From the NCBI GenBank assembly GCA_039925865.1, contig JBDSYA010000334.1:1-5177 (forward strand): a stretch of DNA of 5,177 nt, written 5' to 3'. Positions 1-5,177 of the stretch are shown one piece after another. This stretch comes from JBDSYA01 sp039925865. Lineage in GTDB: Bacteria; Bacteroidota; Ignavibacteria; Tepidaquicellales; Tepidaquicellaceae. The notes beneath the pieces were generated by a model. It had not been told where the DNA came from. It searched no databases and saw only the letters and a list, made by a program, of their open reading frames with translations. Within the stretch, counting starts at the first letter, position 1, and each line of letters starts with the position of its first letter. A program made the position numbers and the translations under genes.

Positions 1-1078
1 TTAGATCTATTATCTCAATTTTTACTTTTCCTCTTTTCAAAACGTCATAACTGATTTGGGTCTTTGGATTAAACGGGTTAGGGAAATTCTGATGAAGTCT
101 GAAATCCGCCGGCATTAAATTACTCAATTGTTTCGTTTCTGTTAATCCGCCATTATTTGTATAAAGTATAAAATCATAACCACCTGCAACCCATACAATG
201 TTTGCATCATAAGCATAAATAGATCCATATGTAGCAGGACCAAACTGGCTGACCGCTTGAGCAAACCACGTGTATCCGCCGTCGGTACTCTTGTGTAGTT
301 TTCTGTTATTTCCGCCGGCATAACCCGTTAATTCGTTTCCGAATTCAATGCTGAAAATCTGATCAAACCCATTTTCAATTGAACTTATACTGTCCCAACT
401 TATGCCATAGTTTGTTGTCTTACTTACAACGTTGGAAGTTCCTGCGGTCCACCCTGTATTACCCATGAATGTTTCGCGGTAATTAAGGGGGGTCATTGTT
501 CCAACGGCCAATGGAATTTCTTGCCAGTTAACTCCACTGTTTTCCGTTCGAAAAGTTCTTCCCCCACTTGTTGCTATACCGGTTAATGAATCTTTAAAAT
601 GAATATCAAACAGAGTAGCATTAAGGGCTACTGAATCAATTAAAGTTTTACATCCATCTGTGGTTCTGATTGTAAATCTGTCGCCACAAAACCATCCTGT
701 GTTTTCATTTATGAACCAAATAGCTCTTAGTCTAAACGGACATGGTAAAGATCCGGTTCTTATTGATATCCAATTATCCCCTCCATTTGTAGTTTTTAAT
801 ATAGTACAATATCCGGCTGCATAAACTACATCTTTGTTGACGGGATGAATTTGAAATAAAGTGCTTTGGGAAGGATTAGGTTGTTGTACCCAATTGAAGC
901 CACTATTTGTTGTCTTGAATATCCTTGTATCACCGCAGATCCAGCCGGTACTTTTATCAATAAATCTGATATCATATGCTACAAAATCAGTTGCTATGTG
1001 CTGCCTAATCCATTGTGAATAAACGTTTGAAAAGGAAATTATCGAGAAGAAAATAATTAATATAAAATACTTTTTCAT
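1..1078 (-). CDS. Secreted YCF48/BNR-type beta-propeller protein with T9SS C-terminal sorting domain (3' end outside window)
   Basis: Translating the minus strand from ATG 1078-1076 gives 359 codons with no stop, open at the window edge, so the gene is cut at its 3' end. Residues 1-21 form a lipid-export type signal peptide (MKK, a hydrophobic run rich in I and F, then VYS before QW). Seven repeats follow at about residues 38-64, 77-104, 118-143, 158-186, 196-228, 241-271 and 286-313. Each has a TGW/AAG/AGG strand and then a KTTNSGFNW-like turn, the signature of YCF48/BNR propeller blades, so one seven-bladed propeller is likely. Residues 331-359 (NFPNPFNPKTQISYDV, then VKIEIIDL) are the start of a T9SS type A sorting domain; roughly 50-60 residues should lie beyond the window. 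Inferred role: an exported or surface-attached propeller of unknown ligand. No clear Shine-Dalgarno precedes the start, which is usual in Bacteroidota. Confidence 0.9.
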   Translation of the reverse strand, partial: MKKYFILIIFFSIISFSNVYSQWIRQHIATDFVAYDIRFIDKSTGWICGDTRIFKTTNSGFNWVQQPNPSQSTLFQIHPVNKDVVYAAGYCTILKTTNGGDNWISIRTGSLPCPFRLRAIWFINENTGWFCGDRFTIRTTDGCKTLIDSVALNATLFDIHFKDSLTGIATSGGRTFRTENSGVNWQEIPLAVGTMTPLNYRETFMGNTGWTAGTSNVVSKTTNYGISWDSISSIENGFDQIFSIEFGNELTGYAGGNNRKLHKSTDGGYTWFAQAVSQFGPATYGSIYAYDANIVWVAGGYDFILYTNNGGLTETKQLSNLMPADFRLHQNFPNPFNPKTQISYDVLKRGKVKIEIIDL

Positions 1079-1132
1079 AGACAGTATTTTTGATGAACTT
1101 AGAAGAAATAAATTAATGCATCAATGAAGAAA
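1079..1132. other. Short AT-rich spacer upstream of the minus-strand propeller gene
   Basis: This spacer separates the start codon at 1078 from the stop codon of the broken sorting-domain remnant at 1133. It would carry the leader of the minus-strand gene, but I see no convincing promoter box, Shine-Dalgarno or hairpin in it. Confidence 0.4.
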
Positions 1133-1377
1133 TTATTTAACAATTACAAACTTCCTTGATTCTTTAATGGTGGAATTTTTATTTGCAAGCTCTAAGGTAT
1201 AGAAATAAATGCCTGAATTTAAAAAATCTGCGTGAAATACTTTTTCATATTCACCGGTTCTAAATTTTGGTTTAATATTGTCTGTACTAACTTTCCTTTT
1301 ATATTAAAAATTTTTAAAGTTACCTGCGATTTTTCGATAATATTAATTTGATTGAAATACTTAAGTTAAATGGATTC
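1133..1377 (-). pseudogene. Frameshifted tail of a T9SS cargo protein (C-terminal sorting domain only)
   Basis: Read on the minus strand, three successive frames join into one recognisable T9SS sorting domain. The first is NYPNPFNLSISIK (about 1377-1349). The second is INIIEKSQVTLKIFNIKGK and onward to LVQTIL (about 1347-1275). The third is KFRTGEYEKVFHADFLNSG, then IYFYTLELA, ending KFVIVK and stop TAA at 1135-1133. The order NYPNPFN, IFNIKGK, GEYE, LNSGIYFY, KFVIVK matches the family from start to end, so only the tail of a cargo protein survives. At least two single-base indels are needed, near 1348 and near 1270. No cargo domain in the same orientation is found upstream of 1377; plus-strand coding debris starts there instead. 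It lies just upstream of, and in the same direction as, the propeller gene at the left edge, as if two secreted-protein genes once stood in tandem. Sequencing indels could explain the shifts but not the missing body. Confidence 0.8.
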
Positions 1378-1645
1378 GGATAATTTCGGTGCATTTACTG
1401 AATTGAATAATGCTGAAGACAGGCAGTTTGCAACCACTCCTGTCCCGGGAAATACGGCTGTTCTTGAATATAATGAACCTTTAATGCCGCAAGACAATGT
1501 AGCATAACAGTTTCTCAGTCATTCACGGCTATAAGATATTATGGGATTTAGTAGTTTATTATAGCTTGCATACTATATAAATGTTAATTGCCCTATTGGC
1601 AGACCTTGGGTTGAGCAAAAAAGATCGATAACAAGAATTACATTA
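1370..1645 (+). pseudogene. Shattered fragment resembling a lysyl-endopeptidase-type (S1) secreted serine protease
   Basis: The plus strand carries pieces in shifting frames that line up in the order seen in secreted lysyl-endopeptidase-like trypsin-fold proteases. The first frame (1370-1504) has FGAFTELNN, then PVPGNTAVLEYNEPLMPQ. A second short piece (about 1504-1518) reads ITVSQ. A third (1521-1535) reads IHGYK. A last piece (about 1577-1639) reads INVNCPIGRPW, then EQKRSITRI. The pattern of a polar gap, LEYxEP, a (V)IHGYK segment, then NVNCPxGxxW and QKRSxxRI resembles the region just before the catalytic domain in these enzymes. The His/Asp/Ser catalytic domain itself is absent, so nothing functional remains. 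At least three frame changes and a stop near 1559 are required. The family assignment comes from remembered motifs, without an alignment; the coding-debris call is firmer than the family name. Confidence 0.5.
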
Positions 1646-1695
1646 TATACTGTTGTGTCAGGACTAAGTCCGGACGCAACAGGGTTAAACATTGG

Positions 1696-2270
1696 AATAA
1701 AGTTTACGGCGTCGAGCCGAATAATGAGATGTGAAAAGCTGCTGAAGAAAATTTTTTCAATAATACAAATTTTATCAGCATTAACGCAAAAGCAGAAGCA
1801 ACAACCCTCGAAAGTAACACCATTGATGTCATAATTTCCGGACAGTCTTTTCATTGGTTTGATAAAGAAAATTGCAGGGAAGAATGTAAAAGAATTCTCA
1901 AAACAAATGGTTATGTAGTTTTAATGTGGAATTTAAGGGACCGCCAATCCGCATTTATGGATGATTACGAAAGTGTAGTGATCAAGTAGGGAAAGATTAC
2001 GAGAAAATATATCAGGCTGATGTGGACGATGACGAAAGAAAGACTTTTTTCTTTCCAGACGAAGTTCAAATAAATACTTTCCCAAATTTTCAGGAACTTA
2101 ATTATGATGGCTTAAAAGGAAGATTACTTTTTTCTTCTTACATCCCTTTGGAGGATAACCCACTGTATAATGAAATGCTTCAGGATCTTGAAAATATTTT
2201 TGAGAAAAAGAATGTGAATGGAAAAGTGAAAATGGAGTATGAGACAAAATTGTATTACGGAAAGTTATAA
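1696..2270 (+). pseudogene. Decayed class I SAM-dependent methyltransferase (N-terminus lost, internal stop and frameshift)
   Basis: Two plus-strand frames join into one methyltransferase of the Methyltransf_11-like kind. Frame one (1696-1986) reads NKVYGVEPNNEM, an in-frame TGA at 1732-1734, KAAEENFF, then AEATTLESNTIDVIISGQ and SFHWFD (GQSFHWFD at 1840-1863), followed by RILKTNGYVVLMWN. A TAG at 1987 ends it. The homologous reading resumes one base out of phase at 1989 with GKDYEKIYQADVDDDERK and runs to TAA at 2268-2270, including FPNFQELNYDGLKGRLLFSS, YIPLEDNPLY and a terminal YYGKL. A one-base loss near 1988 (TAT to TA) restores KYGKDYEK, and a C-to-T change would explain the TGA (an Arg at EMR is usual). 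The first 50-60 residues, with the DxGxGxG SAM-binding motif, are missing, so about 190 of about 250 residues remain. It is very unlikely to be active. The 82-codon open frame from ATG 2022 is only its C-terminus. Confidence 0.85.
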
Positions 2271-2522
2271 GTAAAACCAGTATATGCCGGAGCCTTTGGG
2301 AGTAATTCAAAAAACCAAAATAGAATCTTTCATTATATTAATACTCAAGTTGACCTCAATAGCAATTTAAATCAATGCCTTCTTTATCTGAAGTTGAACA
2401 AAAGTTTTCAAATAACCATTTGTAAACACGATTGGTATGTAATCGTGGCTTCTTGAGAAAGTCGAAGAGTTACAGGAGTGTGGTTCATAGAAAGGGATAT
2501 TTTTTCTGACACAATAAATTAA
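2271..2522 (+). pseudogene. Unrecognised decayed reading frame with one internal stop
   Basis: Directly after the methyltransferase stop, and in the same phase, the plus strand stays open for 61 codons (VYAGAFGSNSKN ... FHYINTQVDLNSN ... ICKHDWYVIVAS) to a TGA at 2454-2456. It then continues for 21 more codons (VTGVWFIERDIFSDTIN) to TAA at 2520-2522. There is no in-frame ATG. In DNA this AT-rich, only one stop in about 83 codons is more than expected by chance, and the composition looks protein-like, so it may be a fourth broken gene fragment. I recognise no family or motif, and it could be chance. Confidence 0.3.
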
Positions 2523-2562
2523 AAAGCCGGTTCAGAATCTGTATATGATCTTAACCGGCTTT
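2515..2562 (-). terminator. Rho-independent terminator for the 547-residue minus-strand gene
   Basis: A perfect 10-bp stem, AAAGCCGGTT at 2523-2532 with AACCGGCTTT at 2553-2562, encloses a 20-nt loop. Read on the minus strand, the stem is followed by a T run (GGCTTTTTAATTT, plus-strand positions 2525 down to 2513). It begins about 33 bases past the stop codon at 2595. On the plus strand the following T tract is weak, so it serves mainly the minus-strand gene. Confidence 0.8.
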
Positions 2563-2594
2563 ATATTGAAACGGTATTCCTATATATAATTTAT

Positions 2595-4238
2595 CTATGG
2601 TCTTGAAACACTTATAAAATTAGATGAATTATTATCAACAATAGCACCGTCAGAACCATCAACAATACTGTCACCATTAACATCCGTATTTACATAACCG
2701 CTGACAAAATTGGAAGCATCATTATCAACCAATGCACCGTCTGATCCATCAACAGTTCCATCCTGATTTACATCACCGCTGTAAATAGCAAATTTGCCGC
2801 ATTTCAAAACTTGGTTACTGCCAAATGCTTGCGCTGCTGCGGTTGTAAAATTGTAGCTTATTGTGTTAACACCTGTTGGCCACAAGATTCCTCCTGTTTT
2901 ACTCCAGGTTTCAATGGAGTTTCTATGTCTGATAACTATGTAGTAATTAGTGTTGTTGGCAATAACTGCATCAAAACTTACAGTCAGATTTCCGCTTCCG
3001 TCACTTTTACCGGATGCAACATCAATTATTCCAAATGGTGAAGTAGCGCTTCTAAGTTCTACAGTCAGAGTATCACCTATATTAGAAGTACAATTCCAGA
3101 AACCTTCGATCAAAGCAGTAAGCTGTAATGTCTTTGTGAATGGAGGTGACATTTTTGCAATGGCTCCGGTATTTCCAACAGCCCATCCGACAGGACATCC
3201 GCTTTCATTTGTAAAATCAATATCCTGGAAGACAGCACCTGTTTGTGTATATGCAGGAGTCCAGGTTGCACCATGGTTGTTTGAATAATAAACTATAGCA
3301 CTGCTTCTTAAAGCCCACCACTCGCTTGCATCGCCTTCAAGTCCGTTTAGATTTCCGGTTGTTCCCGGTGCAGTTGCTGTTGAATAAGTTGTACCTCCAT
3401 TAACAGATCTGACTAATGGTGTAGCAGCAGGGCTTCCGCCTGCTAATCCTAATCCAGTAGCGCCGCTGCTGTTAAATTGAAGCGCATATGAATTCAGCGT
3501 TCCGGTTGTAGCACCGGAGGTCCAGGTAACTCCAAGATCGGTAGAATGATAAACTCTTGTTGCACCGGTTCCAAACCACATGTCTGTTCCTAAAATCATG
3601 AATGCATTATTCCATCCGGCTTCAGTTCCAACCTGAGTAGGTTCTGTTGCCATTCTTGCCCAGGTGTTGCCTCCGTCGACCGTTTTTAATACTGTCCACT
3701 TAGCAGCAACCGGATCACCTATGGCATATCCTTCTGTCGGTGAGATCATTTGTATAGCGTCAATAAATCCGCCAACTTGTGTAAATACCTGTGTCCAGGT
3801 AGTGCCTCCGTTAACTGTCTTGTAAATAAAAGTTGCTGCGGGACTGGTTGTAACAAATGCGGTGTTGGCATCAACACCCCATATGTTATAAATGTCACCG
3901 ACAATTCCGGTACCGGTTGCAGGGGTCCAGGTTGTCCCACCGTTTAAAGTTTTTACTACTGTGGGTCCAACACCTGCCGCCCAGCCGATCTGAGAGGATA
4001 CAGCCGATGCAGATAATAGCTGGCTGGTTGTTCCTGATGTTTGAGCTGACCATGTATATGTACAGGCTCCGTCAAGTTCAGTTGGAATAGATGGTGTAGA
4101 AACATCAGTATTTGTAATTGCGTATTTAGTTGCTGATGTGGTTTGAATATTATTTGGATGATCTTTTATTCCAAATCCAAATAAGACTAACGCGATGAAT
4201 AGAGCGGGAAAAGAACAAATCAATAATTTTGCTTTCAT
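2595..4238 (-). CDS. Exported YCF48/BNR-repeat propeller protein with C-terminal dockerin-like calcium-binding tandem
   Basis: This is an intact 547-residue protein. Residues 1-24 are a signal peptide (MKAK, then a hydrophobic run to LFGFGI). The N-terminal two thirds carry repeated turns of YCF48/BNR propeller type: KTLNGGTTW 96-104, KTVNGGTTW 140-148, KTVDGGNTW 185-193, HSTDLGVTW 231-239, RSVNGGTTY 277-285, YSNNHGATW 318-326 and a degenerate seventh, WAVGNTGAIAKM, at 352-363. A beta-sandwich-like segment follows at about 370-470 (LQLTALIEGFW, YYIVIRHRNSIETWS). The end is a dockerin-type tandem. Loop 1 has D489, N491, D493, D497 and D500; loop 2 has D519, N521, D523, D527 and D530, with Gly replaced by Ser at position 6. 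Each loop is followed by a VDN.(S)NF segment, and the protein ends SVSRP. There is no T9SS NPFNP domain. The likely role is a cell-surface or secreted calcium-stabilised protein; its ligand is unknown. The start is supported by AGGAG upstream, and a terminator follows. It appears monocistronic. Confidence 0.93.
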   Translation of the reverse strand: MKAKLLICSFPALFIALVLFGFGIKDHPNNIQTTSATKYAITNTDVSTPSIPTELDGACTYTWSAQTSGTTSQLLSASAVSSQIGWAAGVGPTVVKTLNGGTTWTPATGTGIVGDIYNIWGVDANTAFVTTSPAATFIYKTVNGGTTWTQVFTQVGGFIDAIQMISPTEGYAIGDPVAAKWTVLKTVDGGNTWARMATEPTQVGTEAGWNNAFMILGTDMWFGTGATRVYHSTDLGVTWTSGATTGTLNSYALQFNSSGATGLGLAGGSPAATPLVRSVNGGTTYSTATAPGTTGNLNGLEGDASEWWALRSSAIVYYSNNHGATWTPAYTQTGAVFQDIDFTNESGCPVGWAVGNTGAIAKMSPPFTKTLQLTALIEGFWNCTSNIGDTLTVELRSATSPFGIIDVASGKSDGSGNLTVSFDAVIANNTNYYIVIRHRNSIETWSKTGGILWPTGVNTISYNFTTAAAQAFGSNQVLKCGKFAIYSGDVNQDGTVDGSDGALVDNDASNFVSGYVNTDVNGDSIVDGSDGAIVDNNSSNFISVSRP

Positions 4239-4245
4239 TTTCTTT

Positions 4246-4250
4246 CTCCT
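4246..4250 (-). promoter_or_regulatory. Shine-Dalgarno AGGAG for the dockerin-like propeller gene
   Basis: The minus strand reads TTTAGGAGAAAGAAAATG, placing AGGAG seven bases before the ATG at 4238-4236. This fixes the start codon. It is notable because the other two intact starts in the window lack a clear Shine-Dalgarno. Confidence 0.8.
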
Positions 4251-4391
4251 AAATTTAAAAATAAAGTGGGTTAATGGAAATTATTTTTTAGAATTATTTT
4301 TATTTCAGGCTAAATCTATCCATAAATTTATTAATTATCAATAATGAAATCATTATTTTTATCAGTTCGCATTGCCTCATAATTAATGTTT
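4251..4391. other. AT-rich intergenic stretch between the propeller gene and the RAYT element
   Basis: This region is very AT-rich and has no open frame of note. It must hold the promoter of the minus-strand gene, but I could not identify boxes with any confidence. A short AT palindrome (AATAATGA, AA, TCATTATT at 4340-4357) is present and may be chance. Confidence 0.4.
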
Positions 4392-4434
4392 TTACCGCCG
4401 CCGTTGGTGTTGCTCCATCCACCAACGGCAGAAC
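4392..4434 (+). repeat. Left REP-like arm with hairpin
   Basis: Stem GCCGTTGGTG at 4400-4409 pairs perfectly with CACCAACGGC at 4420-4429 around a 10-nt loop. The outer flank is TTACCGCC and the inner flank AGAAC. It differs from the reverse complement of the right arm at two positions: C versus T in the loop, and AGAAC versus ATAAC in the inner flank. It stands out as GC-rich against the AT-rich surroundings. Confidence 0.85.
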
Positions 4435-4570
4435 TCATTTCTCGCGCACACAGCATGGCAACCCCAAAGAATATCCTGCATTTTTTTATCTTGAAATAGG
4501 TTTAGTCTTGATACTTTTAACACCCGAAATTAATTTGTTCTGCTTTTTATGACTACGATAAGATTACTAA
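4435..4570 (+). other. Leader of the RAYT gene, noncoding
   Basis: This 136-base stretch lies between the left arm and the transposase start. I see no coding frame. It begins GC-richer (ctcgcgcacacagcatgg) and becomes AT-rich, and it contains the possible promoter listed separately. Confidence 0.4.
4507..4537 (+). promoter_or_regulatory. Possible Bacteroidota-type promoter of the RAYT gene
   Basis: CTTG at 4507-4510 and TTAATTTG at 4530-4537 are spaced by 19 bases. They resemble the Bacteroidota pattern TTTG, about 19 bases, TAnnTTTG, with one mismatch in each box. The -7-like box ends 33 bases before the ATG. Such matches occur by chance in AT-rich DNA, so this is tentative. Confidence 0.3.
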
Positions 4571-5095
4571 ATGATAAAAAACTTTTTCTTTTTTACAGCG
4601 ACAGTCCTTAATTGGAAGCATATACTAAAACCCGATAAATATAAGAATATAATTATCGAAAGTTTTAAATTCTTAGTTAGTTCAAAACGTGTCAGAATTT
4701 TTGCTTTTGTTATAATGCCAAATCATTTTCATACAGTATGGAGAATAAATCAAGGTCTTGAAAAATCCGATTTTCAGAGAGATTCAATGAAATTTACGGG
4801 ACAAACGATTTTACGTGATCTTAAATCTTATCATCCTGAGATTTACAATTCAATGTATGTCGGAGCAAAAGACAGGAAATATCAGTTCTGGGAAAGAGAT
4901 CCGCTGTCGGTGTCTCTGTATTCAAAGAAAGTAGTTGAGCAGAAAATTAACTACATCCACGCCAATCCTATTAATCCTAAATGGAACCTTGCATCTGAAC
5001 CATTTGACTATAAATATTCTTCAGCAAAATATTATTATAAGGGAAATGATGAGTTTGGAATACTGGAAAATTATATGGATGTTTTGAATGAATAA
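4571..5095 (+). CDS. REP-associated tyrosine transposase (RAYT, IS200-like Y1/HUH nuclease)
   Basis: A full-length 174-residue protein of the transposase IS200-like (Y1_Tnp) superfamily, RAYT branch found in Bacteroidota. These are single-strand DNA nucleases that bind and cleave REP hairpins. Visible landmarks are an N-terminal beta strand FFFFTATVLNW (5-15), the metal-binding HUH motif in IMPNHFHTVW (His52 and His54), RDSMKFTGQ (70-78), AKDRKYQFWERDPLSV (99-114), and a C-terminal helix KINYIHANPINPKWN (125-139), where Tyr128 is the probable catalytic tyrosine. It ends with YKYSSAKYYY and a short tail, as expected for the group. The ATG at 4571 fits the usual family start; no strong Shine-Dalgarno is seen. 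REP-like hairpins lie 136 bases upstream and 39 bases downstream. All expected motifs are present, so it may be active. The catalytic-residue assignment comes from family knowledge. Confidence 0.92.
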   Translation: MIKNFFFFTATVLNWKHILKPDKYKNIIIESFKFLVSSKRVRIFAFVIMPNHFHTVWRINQGLEKSDFQRDSMKFTGQTILRDLKSYHPEIYNSMYVGAKDRKYQFWERDPLSVSLYSKKVVEQKINYIHANPINPKWNLASEPFDYKYSSAKYYYKGNDEFGILENYMDVLNE

Positions 5096-5134
5096 GAACA
5101 AACCGTTTGGAACAACGAGTTGCTTTAGCGACGT

Positions 5135-5177
5135 GTTATGCCGTTGGTGGATGAAGCAACACCAACGGCGGCGGTAA
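5135..5177 (-). repeat. Right REP-like arm with hairpin (inverted copy)
   Basis: Stem GCCGTTGGTG at 5140-5149 pairs with CACCAACGGC at 5160-5169 around a 10-nt loop, followed by GGCGGTAA to the window end. It is the inverted copy of the left arm with two mismatches. It begins 39 bases after the transposase stop codon and could also act as a transcription roadblock, although no T run follows within the window. Confidence 0.85.

Larger units (their letters stand above)
4392..5177 (+). mobile_element. RAYT unit: REP-associated transposase gene between two inverted REP-like hairpin arms
   Basis: The 786-bp unit starts with a 43-bp arm at 4392-4434 and ends with its inverted copy at 5135-5177 (41 of 43 positions identical). 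One complete HUH/Y1 transposase gene lies between them. Each arm begins TTACCGCC from the outside and contains a 10-bp stem hairpin. This is the arrangement described for REP-associated tyrosine transposases, which occur as single-copy genes flanked by the palindromes they process. The unit reaches the last base of the window, so a longer right end or further REP copies cannot be excluded. No target duplication can be judged from here. Confidence 0.75.

Noticed and set aside
1573..1854. 93-codon minus-strand open frame
   Set aside because: It is antisense to the protease-like and methyltransferase remnants, whose family motifs are clear on the plus strand. Its own translation shows no recognisable domain.
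2022..2270. A separate small protein starting at ATG 2022
   Set aside because: The frame is the C-terminus of the methyltransferase. Homologous sequence continues upstream of the ATG in the same frame to 1989 and then, after a one-base shift, to about 1696.
2098..2310. 70-codon minus-strand open frame
   Set aside because: It is antisense to the methyltransferase C-terminus and has no motif of its own.
2811..4090. Several plus- and minus-strand open frames of 64-112 codons within the dockerin-like propeller gene
   Set aside because: They are shadows of a long, domain-rich minus-strand gene. Their apparent length reflects its low-stop, repeat-rich composition.
4340..4357. AT palindrome AATAATGA, AA, TCATTATT followed by T residues as a terminator
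   Set aside because: The stem is all weak pairs apart from one G-C pair, and no gene ends nearby on the plus strand. It is likely chance in AT-rich DNA.
5111..5145. Integron attC-like site (GTGTTATGCC next to a hairpin)
   Set aside because: There is no matching partner core site at a suitable distance, no integrase and no cassette array. The hairpin is fully explained as the RAYT-flanking REP arm.
4392..5177. CRISPR or direct-repeat array
   Set aside because: There are only two copies, inverted rather than direct, flanking a transposase with no spacer series.

Overview
The window looks like chromosomal DNA from a Bacteroidota/Chlorobiota-type bacterium, most likely from the Ignavibacteria. 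Three things support this: a type IX secretion (T9SS) C-terminal sorting domain with the motif NFPNPFNP, a large exported repeat protein ending in a dockerin-like Ca-binding tandem of the style common in that group, and an AT-rich background with a REP-associated transposase typical of these phyla. The taxon is an inference from protein style; there is no marker gene here.

Layout. (1) Positions 1-1078, minus strand: a secreted seven-repeat YCF48/BNR-type beta-propeller whose T9SS sorting domain runs off the left edge of the window. (2) Positions 1133-2522: a gene graveyard. It holds the frameshifted tail of another T9SS cargo protein (minus strand), then on the plus strand a shattered fragment resembling a lysyl-endopeptidase-type serine protease, a class I SAM-dependent methyltransferase without its N-terminus and with a stop and a frameshift, and an unrecognised frame interrupted by one stop. 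(3) Positions 2515-2562: a rho-independent terminator serving the minus-strand gene to its right. (4) Positions 2595-4238, minus strand: an intact 547-residue exported protein with a signal peptide, about seven propeller repeats, a beta-sandwich-like domain and two dockerin-type calcium loops. (5) Positions 4392-5177: a compact mobile unit. A full-length REP-associated tyrosine (HUH/Y1) transposase lies between two inverted 43-bp arms, each containing a 10-bp hairpin.

The two intact or near-intact minus-strand genes are both surface or secreted propeller proteins, but they carry different C-terminal modules (T9SS sorting domain versus dockerin-like tandem). The decayed stretch between them looks like debris from recombination or gene loss. 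The RAYT unit at the right is a separate element that may seed REP palindromes elsewhere in the genome. The most notable signals are this self-flanked RAYT/REP unit and the multi-gene graveyard, whose left junction falls inside a conserved sorting-domain motif.
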